From the NCBI RefSeq assembly GCF_002161765.1, contig NZ_NFIN01000009.1, positions 1-64,000 of the forward strand: a stretch of DNA of 64,000 nucleotides, read 5' to 3'. Numbering within the stretch: the first letter of the stretch is position 1; every line of letters starts with the position of its first letter. Positions 17,023 through 26,628 of this stretch are shown in pieces. This DNA is from Bacteroides sp. An322. Its GTDB lineage: Bacteria; Bacteroidota; Bacteroidia; Bacteroidales; Bacteroidaceae. Under the pieces are notes generated by a model that did no database searches, was not told the origin of the DNA, and saw nothing but the letters and a program-made list of their open reading frames with translations. Position numbers and translations under genes: made by a program.

Positions 17023-17993
17023 TGAAAGTTTCTGTTATTATTCCGGTGTATGGTGTAGAGCTTTTTGTGGAACGTTGTGTACGTTCGTTGTTGGAACAAA
17101 CATTGCAAGAGATAGAATTAATCGTAGTGGATGATTGTTCACCAGACAACAGCATTGCAATTATTCAGAGAGTCGTAGGGGAGTATCCACATAGGTTGGT
17201 TAAATTTATAACACATGAAACCAATAAAGGCTTGCCGGCTGCCCGGAATACAGGACTTGCAATAGCAAAAGGAGAATATATTTTCCATTGCGACAGCGAT
17301 GACTTTGTAGAACCGGATATGTTGGAAACGCTTTATGATGTAGCAAAAGAAAAAGATGCGGATATCGTATGGTGTGACTGGTTTCTTTCATTCGAAAAGA
17401 ACGAACGTTATATGAAGCAGCCTCAATATGCTTCTTCAATGGAAGCATTGAAAGGTATGTTAAGTGGGGTGATGAAGTACAATGTATGGAACAAACTGAT
17501 ACGTCGCAGACTTTATACGGATTATGCCATTTCTTTTCCTGCCGGATATGGTATGGGAGAAGACATGACTGTCATTAAGTTGTTTGCATACGCTCAAACT
17601 GTAGCGTATATACCCAAGGCTTTTTATCATTATGTAAAACTGAATACGACTGCTTTTTCCAATACTTATTCAGAAAGGCATTTGGTTGAATTAAAGCATA
17701 ACGTACAAGACGTTCTGTGTTTTTTAACGGATAGATACGGTGAGGCGTTGAAGACTGAAATGGCGTTTTTTAAATTGGATGTGAAATTTCCTTTTTTGAT
17801 AAGTGATGATAAGAAAAGATATAATCTATGGACTACATGGTATCCGGAAGCCAATTCATACATTATGCAGCATAAGAATGTGGGTGTGCGTAGGTGGCTT
17901 TTGCAGTTATTGGCAGCAAAAGGACAGTTCGGACTGATTCGTTTCTATTATAGGTTTGTGCATAAATTTGTATATGGAATAATATTTCGATAG
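17019..17993 (+). CDS. Family 2 glycosyltransferase
   Basis: 324 residues. VSVIIPVYGVELFVERCVRS, VDDCSPDNS and HCDSDDFVEPD are the standard GT2 elements. Starts inside the end of the GT14-like gene (ATGATG, four-base overlap), consistent with one operon. Confidence 0.88.
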   Translation: MMKVSVIIPVYGVELFVERCVRSLLEQTLQEIELIVVDDCSPDNSIAIIQRVVGEYPHRLVKFITHETNKGLPAARNTGLAIAKGEYIFHCDSDDFVEPDMLETLYDVAKEKDADIVWCDWFLSFEKNERYMKQPQYASSMEALKGMLSGVMKYNVWNKLIRRRLYTDYAISFPAGYGMGEDMTVIKLFAYAQTVAYIPKAFYHYVKLNTTAFSNTYSERHLVELKHNVQDVLCFLTDRYGEALKTEMAFFKLDVKFPFLISDDKKRYNLWTTWYPEANSYIMQHKNVGVRRWLLQLLAAKGQFGLIRFYYRFVHKFVYGIIFR

Positions 17994-17995
17994 TG

Positions 17996-19291
17996 ATGAA
18001 ATACATATTAATGGCTTTTACTCTGCTTGTAGTCAGCTTTTATTTTTTCCCTTTTCAGTTTCGCTTCCTTCCTGCTGTGAACACCAAAATGGCATTAGCC
18101 GCATTAGGTTTGGTTATTTTGGGAATACAACTGGCGAGAAATAGGAATGCATTAATAAATAAAGATTTTTTTATCTTGTCCATATTTGCTGCATTTGTAT
18201 CGTTGGCAGGTTTGATTTCTGTTATTTATAATGAAACTCCGGATTATGCGTATGCTACCTATATAATATCTATGTGGGTTTGGATCAGTGCAGCTTATGT
18301 TGTTGTTTCTTTAATCAGATGGGTACATGGAACAGTTTCTGTGTATCTGCTATGCAATTATTTAATTGCACTGAGTGTTGCCCAATGTATTTTGGCATTG
18401 ACAATGGATTTTAGTGCACCTGTAAAAGAGTTTATCTTTTCAATACAAGATGCAAGTGTCGGCGATTTTTTCACAAGAAAAGCAAGATTGTCCGGATTGG
18501 GAGCCGGACTGGATGTGGCTGGATCTCGTTTTTCAGCAGTTCTGATTATGATTTCAATACTGTGTGTTAATAATTATCAGAAGATTAAACCATATTTGCT
18601 ATTGTACATTTTAGCCTTTGTCGTCATCGGTATAATTGGTAATATGATAGGGCGCACTACAACTGTAGGCATGATAATAGCTATAGCGTATCTTATCGTA
18701 GGGTCTGCTGTTTACATGTCTGGCAAAGACAGAAATCATATCTGGTTATGTATATCGAGTATGTTGATAATTGCCATACCTATATTAATATATGGATATT
18801 ACAACATACCGGAATTATATGACAACCTGCGTTTTGGATTCGAAGGTTTTTTCAGTTTGGCGGAAGAGGGACGTTGGGAAGTGCATTCCAATGAAATGCT
18901 TAAACAAGGATATATCTTCCCGGACAATCTGAAGACTTGGCTAATTGGCGACGGATATTTTGGAACTACGAATATTGACCCTTATTATACGGGCGTGAAC
19001 TGGGGAGGTTTTTACAAAGGTTCTGATGTGGGTTACTCGCGGTTTCTTTTTTATTTTGGATTAGCAGGTTTGACTGCTTTTTCTGTATTTATGATGAAAA
19101 CTTGCCAAGTATGTATGAAACGGTTTGGGGATTACAAATTGATGTTTCTGATACTTCTTGCGGTTAATTTTATTGTCTGGTTGAAAGTCTCTACAGATAT
19201 CTTTCTTGTTTTTGCTCCTTTCCTTTGCATCAGTCAGGAAGAAAATGATGCTTACATGGAGCGGATTGCTTTGCAAGAGAAATCAGAATAG
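17996..19291 (+). CDS. Wzy-like O-antigen/capsule polymerase
   Basis: 431 residues, strongly hydrophobic, with about ten to twelve predicted membrane helices and a large periplasmic loop (about 275-350) rich in aromatic and acidic residues (NIDPYYTGVNWGGFYKGSD), the layout of Wzy and ligase proteins. It is the only polymerase candidate in the locus and pairs with the flippase at 3166. ATG at 17996 is preferred to the GTG three bases earlier. Assignment rests on topology and context because Wzy sequences are poorly conserved. Confidence 0.8.
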   Translation: MKYILMAFTLLVVSFYFFPFQFRFLPAVNTKMALAALGLVILGIQLARNRNALINKDFFILSIFAAFVSLAGLISVIYNETPDYAYATYIISMWVWISAAYVVVSLIRWVHGTVSVYLLCNYLIALSVAQCILALTMDFSAPVKEFIFSIQDASVGDFFTRKARLSGLGAGLDVAGSRFSAVLIMISILCVNNYQKIKPYLLLYILAFVVIGIIGNMIGRTTTVGMIIAIAYLIVGSAVYMSGKDRNHIWLCISSMLIIAIPILIYGYYNIPELYDNLRFGFEGFFSLAEEGRWEVHSNEMLKQGYIFPDNLKTWLIGDGYFGTTNIDPYYTGVNWGGFYKGSDVGYSRFLFYFGLAGLTAFSVFMMKTCQVCMKRFGDYKLMFLILLAVNFIVWLKVSTDIFLVFAPFLCISQEENDAYMERIALQEKSE

Positions 19292-19336
19292 CATAACGGA
19301 TGGCGGAGAACTTGACGGAATAAAGTCTTGATTTGT

Positions 19337-19367
19337 TTTGCAGGGATAAAGGATTTCTTTATCTTTG
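19337..19367 (+). promoter_or_regulatory. Strong Bacteroidales promoter inside the polysaccharide locus
   Basis: TTTG (19337-19340) and TATCTTTG (19360-19367) spaced by 19 bases, an excellent consensus match. It drives the AAA-ATPase gene and could also supply the downstream glycosyltransferase genes independently of the operon leader. Confidence 0.78.
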
Positions 19368-19392
19368 CGATAGACAGCATAAGGAAAAGACC

Positions 19393-20961
19393 ATGGATGC
19401 AACGCGTAAAAGATATCCTATAGGAATACAGACATTCTCTGAAATCAGGAAAGGAGATTATCTGTATGTTGACAAGACGGAATATGTGTATCGGATGACA
19501 CATAGTGACGGGAAGTATATGTTTCTGAGCCGTCCGCGCCGGTTTGGCAAGTCTTTGTTGACAAGTACGCTTTCTGCCTATTTTGAAGGTAGACGGGAAC
19601 TCTTTACCGGTCTTGCCATTGAACGTATGGAAAAAGAATGGATTTCTTATCCGGTGTTGCATTTTGACATGAGTTTGGGCAAGCACATGGATAAGGATGC
19701 ATTGAACCGTTATTTGCATAATCTCTTGCGGAACAATGAACAACGGTTGGGGATAAGCACCAGCGAGGCAGAGGATGTGAACGTAAGGCTTGCCAATCTG
19801 ATTATGGACACATGCAGGCAGACGGGAAAGCAAGTGGTCGTGTTGATTGACGAATATGACGCTCCGTTGCTGGATGTGGTGCACGAAGATAGGAATTTGC
19901 CGACACTCCGGAACGTAATGCGTAATTTTTACAGTCCTTTGAAAGCGTGTGACCCCTATCTACGCTATGTATTTCTGACAGGAATCACAAAATTTTCGCA
20001 GTTAAGCATCTTTAGTGAATTGAACAACATTCGGAATATCAGCATGGAGGAGGCTTATGCTGATATTTGCGGCATTACGGAGCAGGAAATAAAAGCGCAA
20101 ATGGGTAACGAGCTGAATGAATTTGCCGAGAAGTTGCAGATGTGTACAGATGAGGCTCTTGAAACATTGAAAGCGCATTACGATGGTTATCATTTCACAT
20201 TGCCTTCGCCGGATATTTACAATCCGTATAGTTTGCTGAATGCTTTCAGCAATGGGAAATTGAATTCGTATTGGTTTGGCAGCGGGACACCGGCTTATCT
20301 GGTAGAGATGTTGCGTATGTTTGACGTATTGCCTTCTGAAATAGGTCCTGTAGAGGCAATGGCTGCTGATTTTGATGCTCCTACGGAGTCTTTGGAGAGT
20401 GTTATTCCTTTGCTTTACCAAAGCGGATACATTACTATCAAAAACGGGAATCCGCAGACGGATTTGTATGTGCTGGATATTCCGAACAAGGAAGTGCGCA
20501 TGGGACTGATGAGAAGTCTTTTGCCAAACTATGTGAGCAGGCAGGCAAGAAATTGTAATATTACTGTCGTAAAAATGTCGGTCGCTATCAGCGAAGGGCG
20601 GATGGATGATGCGTTGCGTCTGCTCCAGACTTTTTTGGGAACAGTTCCTTATTGTGACCATACGGATTACGAAGGTCATTATCAGCAAATGCTGTATATC
20701 ATATTCAGTATGTTGAGCTATGAAGTGGATGTAGAGGTACGTACGCCTCATGGGCGTGTGGATGTGGTATTGAAAACACGGAATGCCTTGTATCTCATGG
20801 AACTGAAACTTGACAAGAGTGCCGATGAAGCCATGGAGCAAATCAATCTGAAGAATTATTCGGAACGGTTTGCTTTGTGTGGCTTGCCCATTGTGAAAGT
20901 GGGTATTAATTTTAATACTCGAAAAGGAACGATTGAAGATTGGATGATAGCCTCTGCCTGA
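19393..20961 (+). CDS. AAA-ATPase-like protein with C-terminal PD-(D/E)XK nuclease domain
   Basis: 522 residues from the ATG at 19393. The N-terminal AAA-ATPase-like domain begins YPIGIQTFSEIRKGDYLYVD, with Walker A SRPRRFGKS (about 41-49) and Walker B VVVLIDEYDAP (about 150-160). The C-terminal nuclease-like domain (about 430-522) shows GRVDVVL and YLMELKLDKS, the D and ExK residues of the PD-(D/E)XK fold. This family is highly multicopy in Bacteroidales and its function is unknown. With its own promoter in the middle of the glycan locus it looks like an inserted passenger gene. Confidence 0.85.
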   Translation: MDATRKRYPIGIQTFSEIRKGDYLYVDKTEYVYRMTHSDGKYMFLSRPRRFGKSLLTSTLSAYFEGRRELFTGLAIERMEKEWISYPVLHFDMSLGKHMDKDALNRYLHNLLRNNEQRLGISTSEAEDVNVRLANLIMDTCRQTGKQVVVLIDEYDAPLLDVVHEDRNLPTLRNVMRNFYSPLKACDPYLRYVFLTGITKFSQLSIFSELNNIRNISMEEAYADICGITEQEIKAQMGNELNEFAEKLQMCTDEALETLKAHYDGYHFTLPSPDIYNPYSLLNAFSNGKLNSYWFGSGTPAYLVEMLRMFDVLPSEIGPVEAMAADFDAPTESLESVIPLLYQSGYITIKNGNPQTDLYVLDIPNKEVRMGLMRSLLPNYVSRQARNCNITVVKMSVAISEGRMDDALRLLQTFLGTVPYCDHTDYEGHYQQMLYIIFSMLSYEVDVEVRTPHGRVDVVLKTRNALYLMELKLDKSADEAMEQINLKNYSERFALCGLPIVKVGINFNTRKGTIEDWMIASA

Positions 20962-21043
20962 TAAAGTAAGAGGACATAATCTGCTACCGGCAGAGAAACA
21001 ATTGACATGCTTGGCGAAGCATACTCATTGAATAAAATCTGAA

Positions 21044-22183
21044 ATGAAAATCATTTACTGTACACATTCTCTCTGTAATCCTGGAGGGATGGAGCGGGTA
21101 TTGGTCAATAAGGTGACTTATCTGGTGGAGAAACTGCACTGGGATGTCTCTATTGTGACAACTGACCAAAAGGGACGACCTGTTTTTTATCCGCTTCCTA
21201 AAGGGGTGAGGATGACAGACTTAGGTATTAACTATTCAGACGATAACGCCAAGCATCCTATAGGCAAAATTTTCGGATATTTATTAAAAAGACGTACGCA
21301 TAGAAAACGGCTTACGGAGTTATTGATGAAGGAGAAAGCGGATATGGTGGTTTCGCTTTATCCTTCGGAGTCTTCGTTTATTCCAGAGATAAAGGACGGT
21401 AGTAAGAAGGTTCTGGAACTACATTATTGCAAATTCTTCCGGTTGCAATACGGACGTAGCAGTTTATTGGGATGGATAGACCGTTGGCGGACAAAGCAGG
21501 ATGAGCGGATTGTAAGCCGATTTGATAAATTCATTGTATTGACTAAGGAAGATAAAGGTTACTGGGGGAATTTGCCGAATATTGAGGTGATACCGAACGC
21601 AGCTAAATTTATAGGCAATACTTATTCGGATGTATTGAGACACCGGGTGATAGCTGTAGGCAGAATGGATTATCAAAAAGGATTTGACCGCTTGATATGT
21701 GCATGGGAAGTTATTCAACAACATGAACAATTTAAAGATTGGCATCTCGACATCTTTGGGCAAGGAGAATGGCGGGATATGTTGCAACAAATGATTGAGT
21801 CACGTGGATTGCAACATTCGGTAAGATTGAATTCTCCGACAAAAGCGGTAGGAAAAGAGTATGCGGATAGTGCCATGTTAGTGATGAGTTCCAACTATGA
21901 AGGTTTTCCTATGGTGATGATTGAAGCAATGGCTTGTGGGCTTCCTGTGGTTTCTTTTGATTTTAAATGCGGTCCGAAAGACATTATAAATAACAATGTG
22001 AACGGTATTTTGGTTCATAATGGGGATATTCAAGGATTGGCGGATGCAATGATGAGGCTGATGGAGGATGAAAATCTTCGGAAGCGGATGTCGGAAGAGG
22101 CGAAGAAGGTGGTTGATACTTATTCGGAAGAAACGGTGATGAAACAGTGGACGAAACTGTTCGAATCTTTAATTAAGAAATGA
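21044..22183 (+). CDS. Family 4 glycosyltransferase
   Basis: 379 residues, GT-B fold. N-terminal GGMERVLVNKVTYL, C-terminal donor-binding domain with AVGRMDYQKGFDRLI (about 203-217), SSNYEGFPMVMIEAMACGLPVV (E-x7-E motif, about 283-304, quoted here as landmark). It overlaps the next GT4 gene by four bases. Confidence 0.9.
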   Translation: MKIIYCTHSLCNPGGMERVLVNKVTYLVEKLHWDVSIVTTDQKGRPVFYPLPKGVRMTDLGINYSDDNAKHPIGKIFGYLLKRRTHRKRLTELLMKEKADMVVSLYPSESSFIPEIKDGSKKVLELHYCKFFRLQYGRSSLLGWIDRWRTKQDERIVSRFDKFIVLTKEDKGYWGNLPNIEVIPNAAKFIGNTYSDVLRHRVIAVGRMDYQKGFDRLICAWEVIQQHEQFKDWHLDIFGQGEWRDMLQQMIESRGLQHSVRLNSPTKAVGKEYADSAMLVMSSNYEGFPMVMIEAMACGLPVVSFDFKCGPKDIINNNVNGILVHNGDIQGLADAMMRLMEDENLRKRMSEEAKKVVDTYSEETVMKQWTKLFESLIKK

Positions 22184-23433
22184 AAAGGCTGTTGCAGATA
22201 AATCCGGTAGTCCGGGTTTCGACATCTACAGGACGCATCATGCAGGAAATCGGGGAATTGGCAATGCGGAACGGATGGGAAAGTTACGTGGCTTATAGTA
22301 AGGGGCGTGACGGAATCCGGACTTGTGCTTCGCATACGATTCCGGTTGGCAATAAATGGGATACGTGGATGCATGGATTGGAAACCCGATTGTTGGACCG
22401 TCATGGATTGGCATCGGTTTCAGTGACGTACGATTTCATCAAGCACCTGAAAGAGATTTCTCCGGATATTGTTCATATTCATAATATACATGGCTATTTT
22501 CTGAATTATCCGGTTTTATTTGAGTATTTGAGCAAGAGTGGCATTCCCGTGGTATGGACGGTGCACGACTGTTGGTTGTATACGGGGCATTGTTATTATT
22601 ATTCGTATATACAATGTAATAAATGGGAAAGCGGATGCGGGGATTGTCCGCAGAAAAGAAAGTTTCCGGCAAGTTGGTGGCTGGACCGTTCCGCACGGAA
22701 TTATCAGGACAAACAGGAGGCGTTTACATCCATGCCGTATGGTAAACTGACGATTGTGCCTGTATCTGATTGGATAAGAGGGGAGATGAGCCGTTCGTTT
22801 TTGAAGGATTATCCTTTTCGGGTAATTCATAATGGTATTGATACAGACGTGTTTAATGTGTATGACACAGATGAAGTGAAACAGAAATATGGCTGGCAAG
22901 GCAAGCATATTCTGTTAGGTGTGGCCAGCATTTGGAGTGAAGAAAAGGGATTGTCTGATTTTATCAAATTGGCTCAACGGTTACGGGAGGATGAAGTGAT
23001 TGTTCTTGTAGGTGTAACGGAAGAGCAGAAAAAAATATTGCCGCACAATATGTATGGTATTCGGCGTACGGAAAATATTCAGGATTTAGCGAGATTATAT
23101 AGTGCGGCGGATGTGTTTGTGAATCCTACTTGGCAAGACAATTATCCTACGGTCAATATGGAGGCAATCGCTTGTGGCACTTCGGTTGTAACGTATCGTA
23201 CGGGAGGAAGTGTAGAGGCTGTAACAGAAGATACGGGTTTGATTGTGGAGCAAGGGGATATCAGGGGATTGTTGGATTCGGTACGGGTAATAGAACAATA
23301 TGGAAAACATTATTATGCGGACCGTTGCCGAAAATATGCATTGGCGAATTTCCGTAAAGAAGACCGGTATGCCGATTATCTGAATTTATACGAAGAATTA
23401 CGTAATGGCTGCCCGGCGGGGTATAGTCTGTAA
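22180..23433 (+). CDS. Family 4 glycosyltransferase
   Basis: 417 residues, GT-B fold, resembling colanic-acid-type GT4 enzymes: STGRIMQEIGELAMRNGWE at the N terminus, DIVHIHNIHGYFLNYP, WTVHDCWLYTGHCYYY with a cysteine cluster (CNKWESGCGDCPQ, about 147-159) typical of this subgroup, and the donor-site NPTWQDNYPTVNMEAIACG. Sits in the GT4 trio 21044-24567. Confidence 0.9.
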   Translation: MKRLLQINPVVRVSTSTGRIMQEIGELAMRNGWESYVAYSKGRDGIRTCASHTIPVGNKWDTWMHGLETRLLDRHGLASVSVTYDFIKHLKEISPDIVHIHNIHGYFLNYPVLFEYLSKSGIPVVWTVHDCWLYTGHCYYYSYIQCNKWESGCGDCPQKRKFPASWWLDRSARNYQDKQEAFTSMPYGKLTIVPVSDWIRGEMSRSFLKDYPFRVIHNGIDTDVFNVYDTDEVKQKYGWQGKHILLGVASIWSEEKGLSDFIKLAQRLREDEVIVLVGVTEEQKKILPHNMYGIRRTENIQDLARLYSAADVFVNPTWQDNYPTVNMEAIACGTSVVTYRTGGSVEAVTEDTGLIVEQGDIRGLLDSVRVIEQYGKHYYADRCRKYALANFRKEDRYADYLNLYEELRNGCPAGYSL

Positions 23434-23460
23434 TAGCTTGAGCGGGAAAAAATATCTGAT

Positions 23461-24567
23461 ATGAAAATATTACAGTTAGGGAAATTTTATCCGATTAAAG
23501 GCGGTGTGGAAAAAGTCATGTATGACTTGATGACGGGTTTGTCTGAACAGGGGATAGATTGTGACATGATGTGTACGTTTGCAGGAAATGGCAAACAGAC
23601 GTTTCCGGTCAATTCACATGCCTGGTTGTTGGGATGCAAGAAGTGGATGCAATGCGCTTCTACCATGATTTCTCCGGAAATGGTTTTCCGTTTGCATCGG
23701 ATTTGCAAAGAGTATGATGTGATTCATATTCATCATCCAGACCCAATGGCTTGTTTGGCATTGTTTTTTTCCGGATATAAAGGAAGGGTTATTTTGCATT
23801 GGCATAGTGACATTGTCAAACAGAAAAAGTTGCTGCATGTGTATATCCCTTTCCAGAAATGGCTTGTAAAACGTGCGGATGTGATTGTCGGTACTACTCC
23901 TGTTTATTTGAAAGCATCTCCGTTTATTGCCGGTATGCAGGATAAAACCTGTTGTCTGCCTATTGGGGTTCGTCCGTTGCCGGAAATGCCTGAGGAAGCG
24001 AAGAGCATCCGGGATCGGTATCCGGAGAAAAAGATTGTTTTTTCTTTGGGCAGGTTGATAGAGTATAAGGGGTATCGTTATTTGATAGAGGCTGCTAATT
24101 ATTTGAATGATGATTATGTGATATTGATTGGCGGTACAGGGCCTTTGCAAGCCTCGTTGGAACAGCAGATTCAGCGTTCCGGATTAGAAAAGAAAGTGTA
24201 TTTGCTAGGCTTTTTGCCTGATTCGTTATTGCCTGCCTATTATCAGGCTTGCGATATGTTTTGTTTAAGCAGCATCCAGAAATCGGAAGCGTTTGGCATT
24301 GTGCAGATAGAGGCAATGTCTTGCGGGAAGCCGGTAGTTGCGACAGATATTCCCGGTTCGGGAGTGCCTTGGGTGAATATGCATGGAGTTTCGGGGCTGA
24401 ATGTACCCGTAGGGGATGCTCGTGCGTTGGCTGGGGCGATTACGGAAATCTTAGCTGATGAAGAGAAATATGCTGCTTTTGCCCAGCAGGCTTTGGAAAG
24501 ATACCGCACTTGTTTTACATACGAGAAGATGATTAGTAATTGTTTGAAAATATATTCAATGAGATGA
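23461..24567 (+). CDS. Family 4 glycosyltransferase
   Basis: 368 residues, GT-B fold. GKFYPIKGGVEKVMYDLM at the N terminus, VIHIHHPDPMA, then FSLGRLIEYKGYRYLIEA and SEAFGIVQIEAMSCGKPVV in the donor domain. Followed after three bases by the initiating sugar transferase, so it may add the second sugar. Confidence 0.9.
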   Translation: MKILQLGKFYPIKGGVEKVMYDLMTGLSEQGIDCDMMCTFAGNGKQTFPVNSHAWLLGCKKWMQCASTMISPEMVFRLHRICKEYDVIHIHHPDPMACLALFFSGYKGRVILHWHSDIVKQKKLLHVYIPFQKWLVKRADVIVGTTPVYLKASPFIAGMQDKTCCLPIGVRPLPEMPEEAKSIRDRYPEKKIVFSLGRLIEYKGYRYLIEAANYLNDDYVILIGGTGPLQASLEQQIQRSGLEKKVYLLGFLPDSLLPAYYQACDMFCLSSIQKSEAFGIVQIEAMSCGKPVVATDIPGSGVPWVNMHGVSGLNVPVGDARALAGAITEILADEEKYAAFAQQALERYRTCFTYEKMISNCLKIYSMR

Positions 24568-24570
24568 ACT

Positions 24571-25245
24571 ATGGAATCGAAGATTTATTCAGAAGAACAG
24601 CAAAGCTTGGATTATTCAGGCAGAATGTACTATCGTAATGTGGATAGAACGGTATCTCCATGGGCTTCTGCTCTTAAAAGGGGATTTGATATTGTGGCTT
24701 CTATTCTGGGATTTATTCTGGCTTCGCCTTTGTTTCTGGTTATTTACGTAGCAATTAAGCTTGAGGACGGAGGAAATGTGATTTTCAGGCAGGAACGTGT
24801 GGGGTATCATGGGAAGATTTTTACCTTGTATAAGTTCCGGTCCATGATTGTAGAGGCGGAACATGACGGCAAGCCGGAATTGTGCCGGAAAGATGATGAC
24901 CGGCTGACAAAGGTCGGGCGTTTTTTGCGTGACCATCATGTGGATGAGTTGCCGCAGCTTTGGAATGTCTTGAAAGGGGATATGTCGTTTGTCGGACCGC
25001 GTCCGGAGCGTAAGTATTTTGTAGATAAGATTATCGCTGTCAATCCGGATTACCGTTTGCTTTATCAGTTGCGTCCGGGATTGTTTTCAGAAGCGACTTT
25101 ATATAACGGATATACCGATACGATGGAAAAAATGCTGGAACGGTTACGGATGGATTTGAATTATCTGATGAACCGTACCTTTGCATTAGACATGAAAATC
25201 ATTTGGCTGACCGTTATGTCGATTCTGACAGGGAAAAAGTTTTAA
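24571..25245 (+). CDS. Undecaprenyl-phosphate sugar-1-phosphate transferase (PglC/WcaJ-like)
   Basis: 224 residues, one N-terminal membrane segment (about 36-58, IVASILGFILASPLFLVIYV) and the Bac_transf catalytic domain: FRQERVGYHGKIFTLYKFRSM, the DE pair in HHVDELPQLWNVLKGDMSFVGPRPE (quoted in part), and RPGLFSEAT. It starts the repeat unit by moving a sugar phosphate onto undecaprenyl phosphate. It lacks the long N-terminal membrane domain of WcaJ/WbaP and is of the short PglC type. Last biosynthetic gene before the PqqD-like trio. Confidence 0.9.
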   Translation: MESKIYSEEQQSLDYSGRMYYRNVDRTVSPWASALKRGFDIVASILGFILASPLFLVIYVAIKLEDGGNVIFRQERVGYHGKIFTLYKFRSMIVEAEHDGKPELCRKDDDRLTKVGRFLRDHHVDELPQLWNVLKGDMSFVGPRPERKYFVDKIIAVNPDYRLLYQLRPGLFSEATLYNGYTDTMEKMLERLRMDLNYLMNRTFALDMKIIWLTVMSILTGKKF

Positions 25246-25270
25246 TAGAATTAGAAAGGACAGAAAAAGA

Positions 25271-25540
25271 ATGAAACTGAACAGAAAACTAGATTTAAGG
25301 AAAATCGGCAATAAGTATATGATAGTGAACGGTGATGCCGGAAATGTGGATATGGTTCGTGTCTTTAGCTTGAATGAGCCGGCTGCATGGTTGTGGCAAC
25401 GCATCGGGGAAAACGATTTTACTATCGATTTGCTGGTTGATTGGCTTTGTGAAGAATATGATGTGGCTGCCGAAACAGCCCGGAAAGATGTCGTGGCATT
25501 AATCGATATTTGGACAAAGTGCGGATTGGTTGATGCATGA
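25271..25540 (+). CDS. PqqD-like small protein (RRE fold)
   Basis: 89 residues. The sequence FSLNEPAAWLWQRIGENDF followed by a short helical region (LLVDWLCEEYDVAAETARKDV) is the PqqD pattern: a winged-helix peptide-binding module used as a chaperone in peptide-modification systems. It overlaps the next gene by four bases. In HPr-kinase-like systems seen next to exopolysaccharide loci, a PqqD protein, a kinase-like protein and a nucleotidyltransferase co-occur, and this is such a trio. Its substrate is unknown. Confidence 0.85.
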   Translation: MKLNRKLDLRKIGNKYMIVNGDAGNVDMVRVFSLNEPAAWLWQRIGENDFTIDLLVDWLCEEYDVAAETARKDVVALIDIWTKCGLVDA

Positions 25541-26628
25541 AAGATTTTGTGTTGGATGACGGGCAACGCGCTTTACTTGTCTTGCTGCGGGAAGGTTTAT
25601 GGGAACGGGAAACCGACGGAAGGGATTTATTCCCATTGCCGGAAGAGCAATGGAACCGTGTGTTCCGTATGGCTTGCATGCAGACAGTGACAGGGATTGC
25701 TTATAACGGGTTATGCCGTTTGCCGGACGAATGGCTTCCTTCCCAATTATTGTTGATGAAGTGGGTGGCAGAAGCAGACCGGATTGAACGGGAAAACCGC
25801 CGGATGAATGATGTCCTAGCCGGCTTATGTGAGCTGTTTCGCAACGAAGGCATTCGTGTGGTTTTGCAAAAAGGACAAGGCGTTGCGCTTCTGTATGAGA
25901 AACCAGCTTTGCGCCAATGCGGAGACATTGATTTTTATTTTTTGTCCGAAACGGAAAGCCAGGCGGCTGCCAGATTGATGCAGCAGAAAGGATGCCGGTT
26001 GCATACGGCACCTGATGGAAGTGTTTGCTATCGGTGGCAGGGAATTGAGATTGAACATCATCCGGCATTGTTTGATTTGCAGAATCCTCATTTGAGAGGG
26101 TATTTGCAGGAACTGATTGCGGAGAAAGGGTTTGATAAGGGGTATGAAGATACGATTCTGTTTCCTTCGCCGTTTTTACATTTGATTTTATTGAATGTCC
26201 ATATCTTGAAACATGCTTTTGGAGTAGGTATCGGATTGCGCCAGTTCTGCGATTTGGCACGTGCTTATTTTGTTTGGCAGAACCAAGTGGATGCAGATGA
26301 ATTGCAGACGTTTTATAATCGGGCAGGACTGACGAACTGGAGTCGGTTGCTTCATGCGTTTTTAGTGCAACATTTAGGTTTGCCGGCTGGTTGTTTGCCG
26401 GTTTCTCTTAAACCGGTTACATCTTGTGATGCGCTGACGAGAATTGTGTTTCGTGGAGGTAATTTCGGACAATACCGGAAGGGCAGGCAATCGGTTTCCG
26501 AACGGGTTTGGCAACGGAAATGGCATACATTCAGTTCGTTTTTGACTAATTGGAATTTTGCGTGCAACTATGCGCCGAAAGAATATTTCTGGACAATAAT
26601 GGGTTTATTGAAAGGGCAAAGCGTATGA
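25537..26628 (+). CDS. Nucleotidyltransferase-family protein (NTP_transf_5-like)
   Basis: 363 residues. Core motif VVLQKGQGVALLYEKPALRQ then CGDIDFYF at about 128-135, which supplies the two metal-binding acidic residues of the polymerase-beta-like fold. Helical C-terminal half (about 200-363). Coupled on both sides by four-base overlaps: to the PqqD-like gene upstream and the HPr-kinase-like gene downstream. No substrate is known for this family in Bacteroidales. Confidence 0.83.
   Translation: MKDFVLDDGQRALLVLLREGLWERETDGRDLFPLPEEQWNRVFRMACMQTVTGIAYNGLCRLPDEWLPSQLLLMKWVAEADRIERENRRMNDVLAGLCELFRNEGIRVVLQKGQGVALLYEKPALRQCGDIDFYFLSETESQAAARLMQQKGCRLHTAPDGSVCYRWQGIEIEHHPALFDLQNPHLRGYLQELIAEKGFDKGYEDTILFPSPFLHLILLNVHILKHAFGVGIGLRQFCDLARAYFVWQNQVDADELQTFYNRAGLTNWSRLLHAFLVQHLGLPAGCLPVSLKPVTSCDALTRIVFRGGNFGQYRKGRQSVSERVWQRKWHTFSSFLTNWNFACNYAPKEYFWTIMGLLKGQSV

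Noticed and set aside
26550-26624. N-terminal extension of the HPr-kinase-like protein
   Set aside because: It lies within the preceding gene in another frame; the ATGA overlap at 26625 is the usual coupling and gives a normal start.
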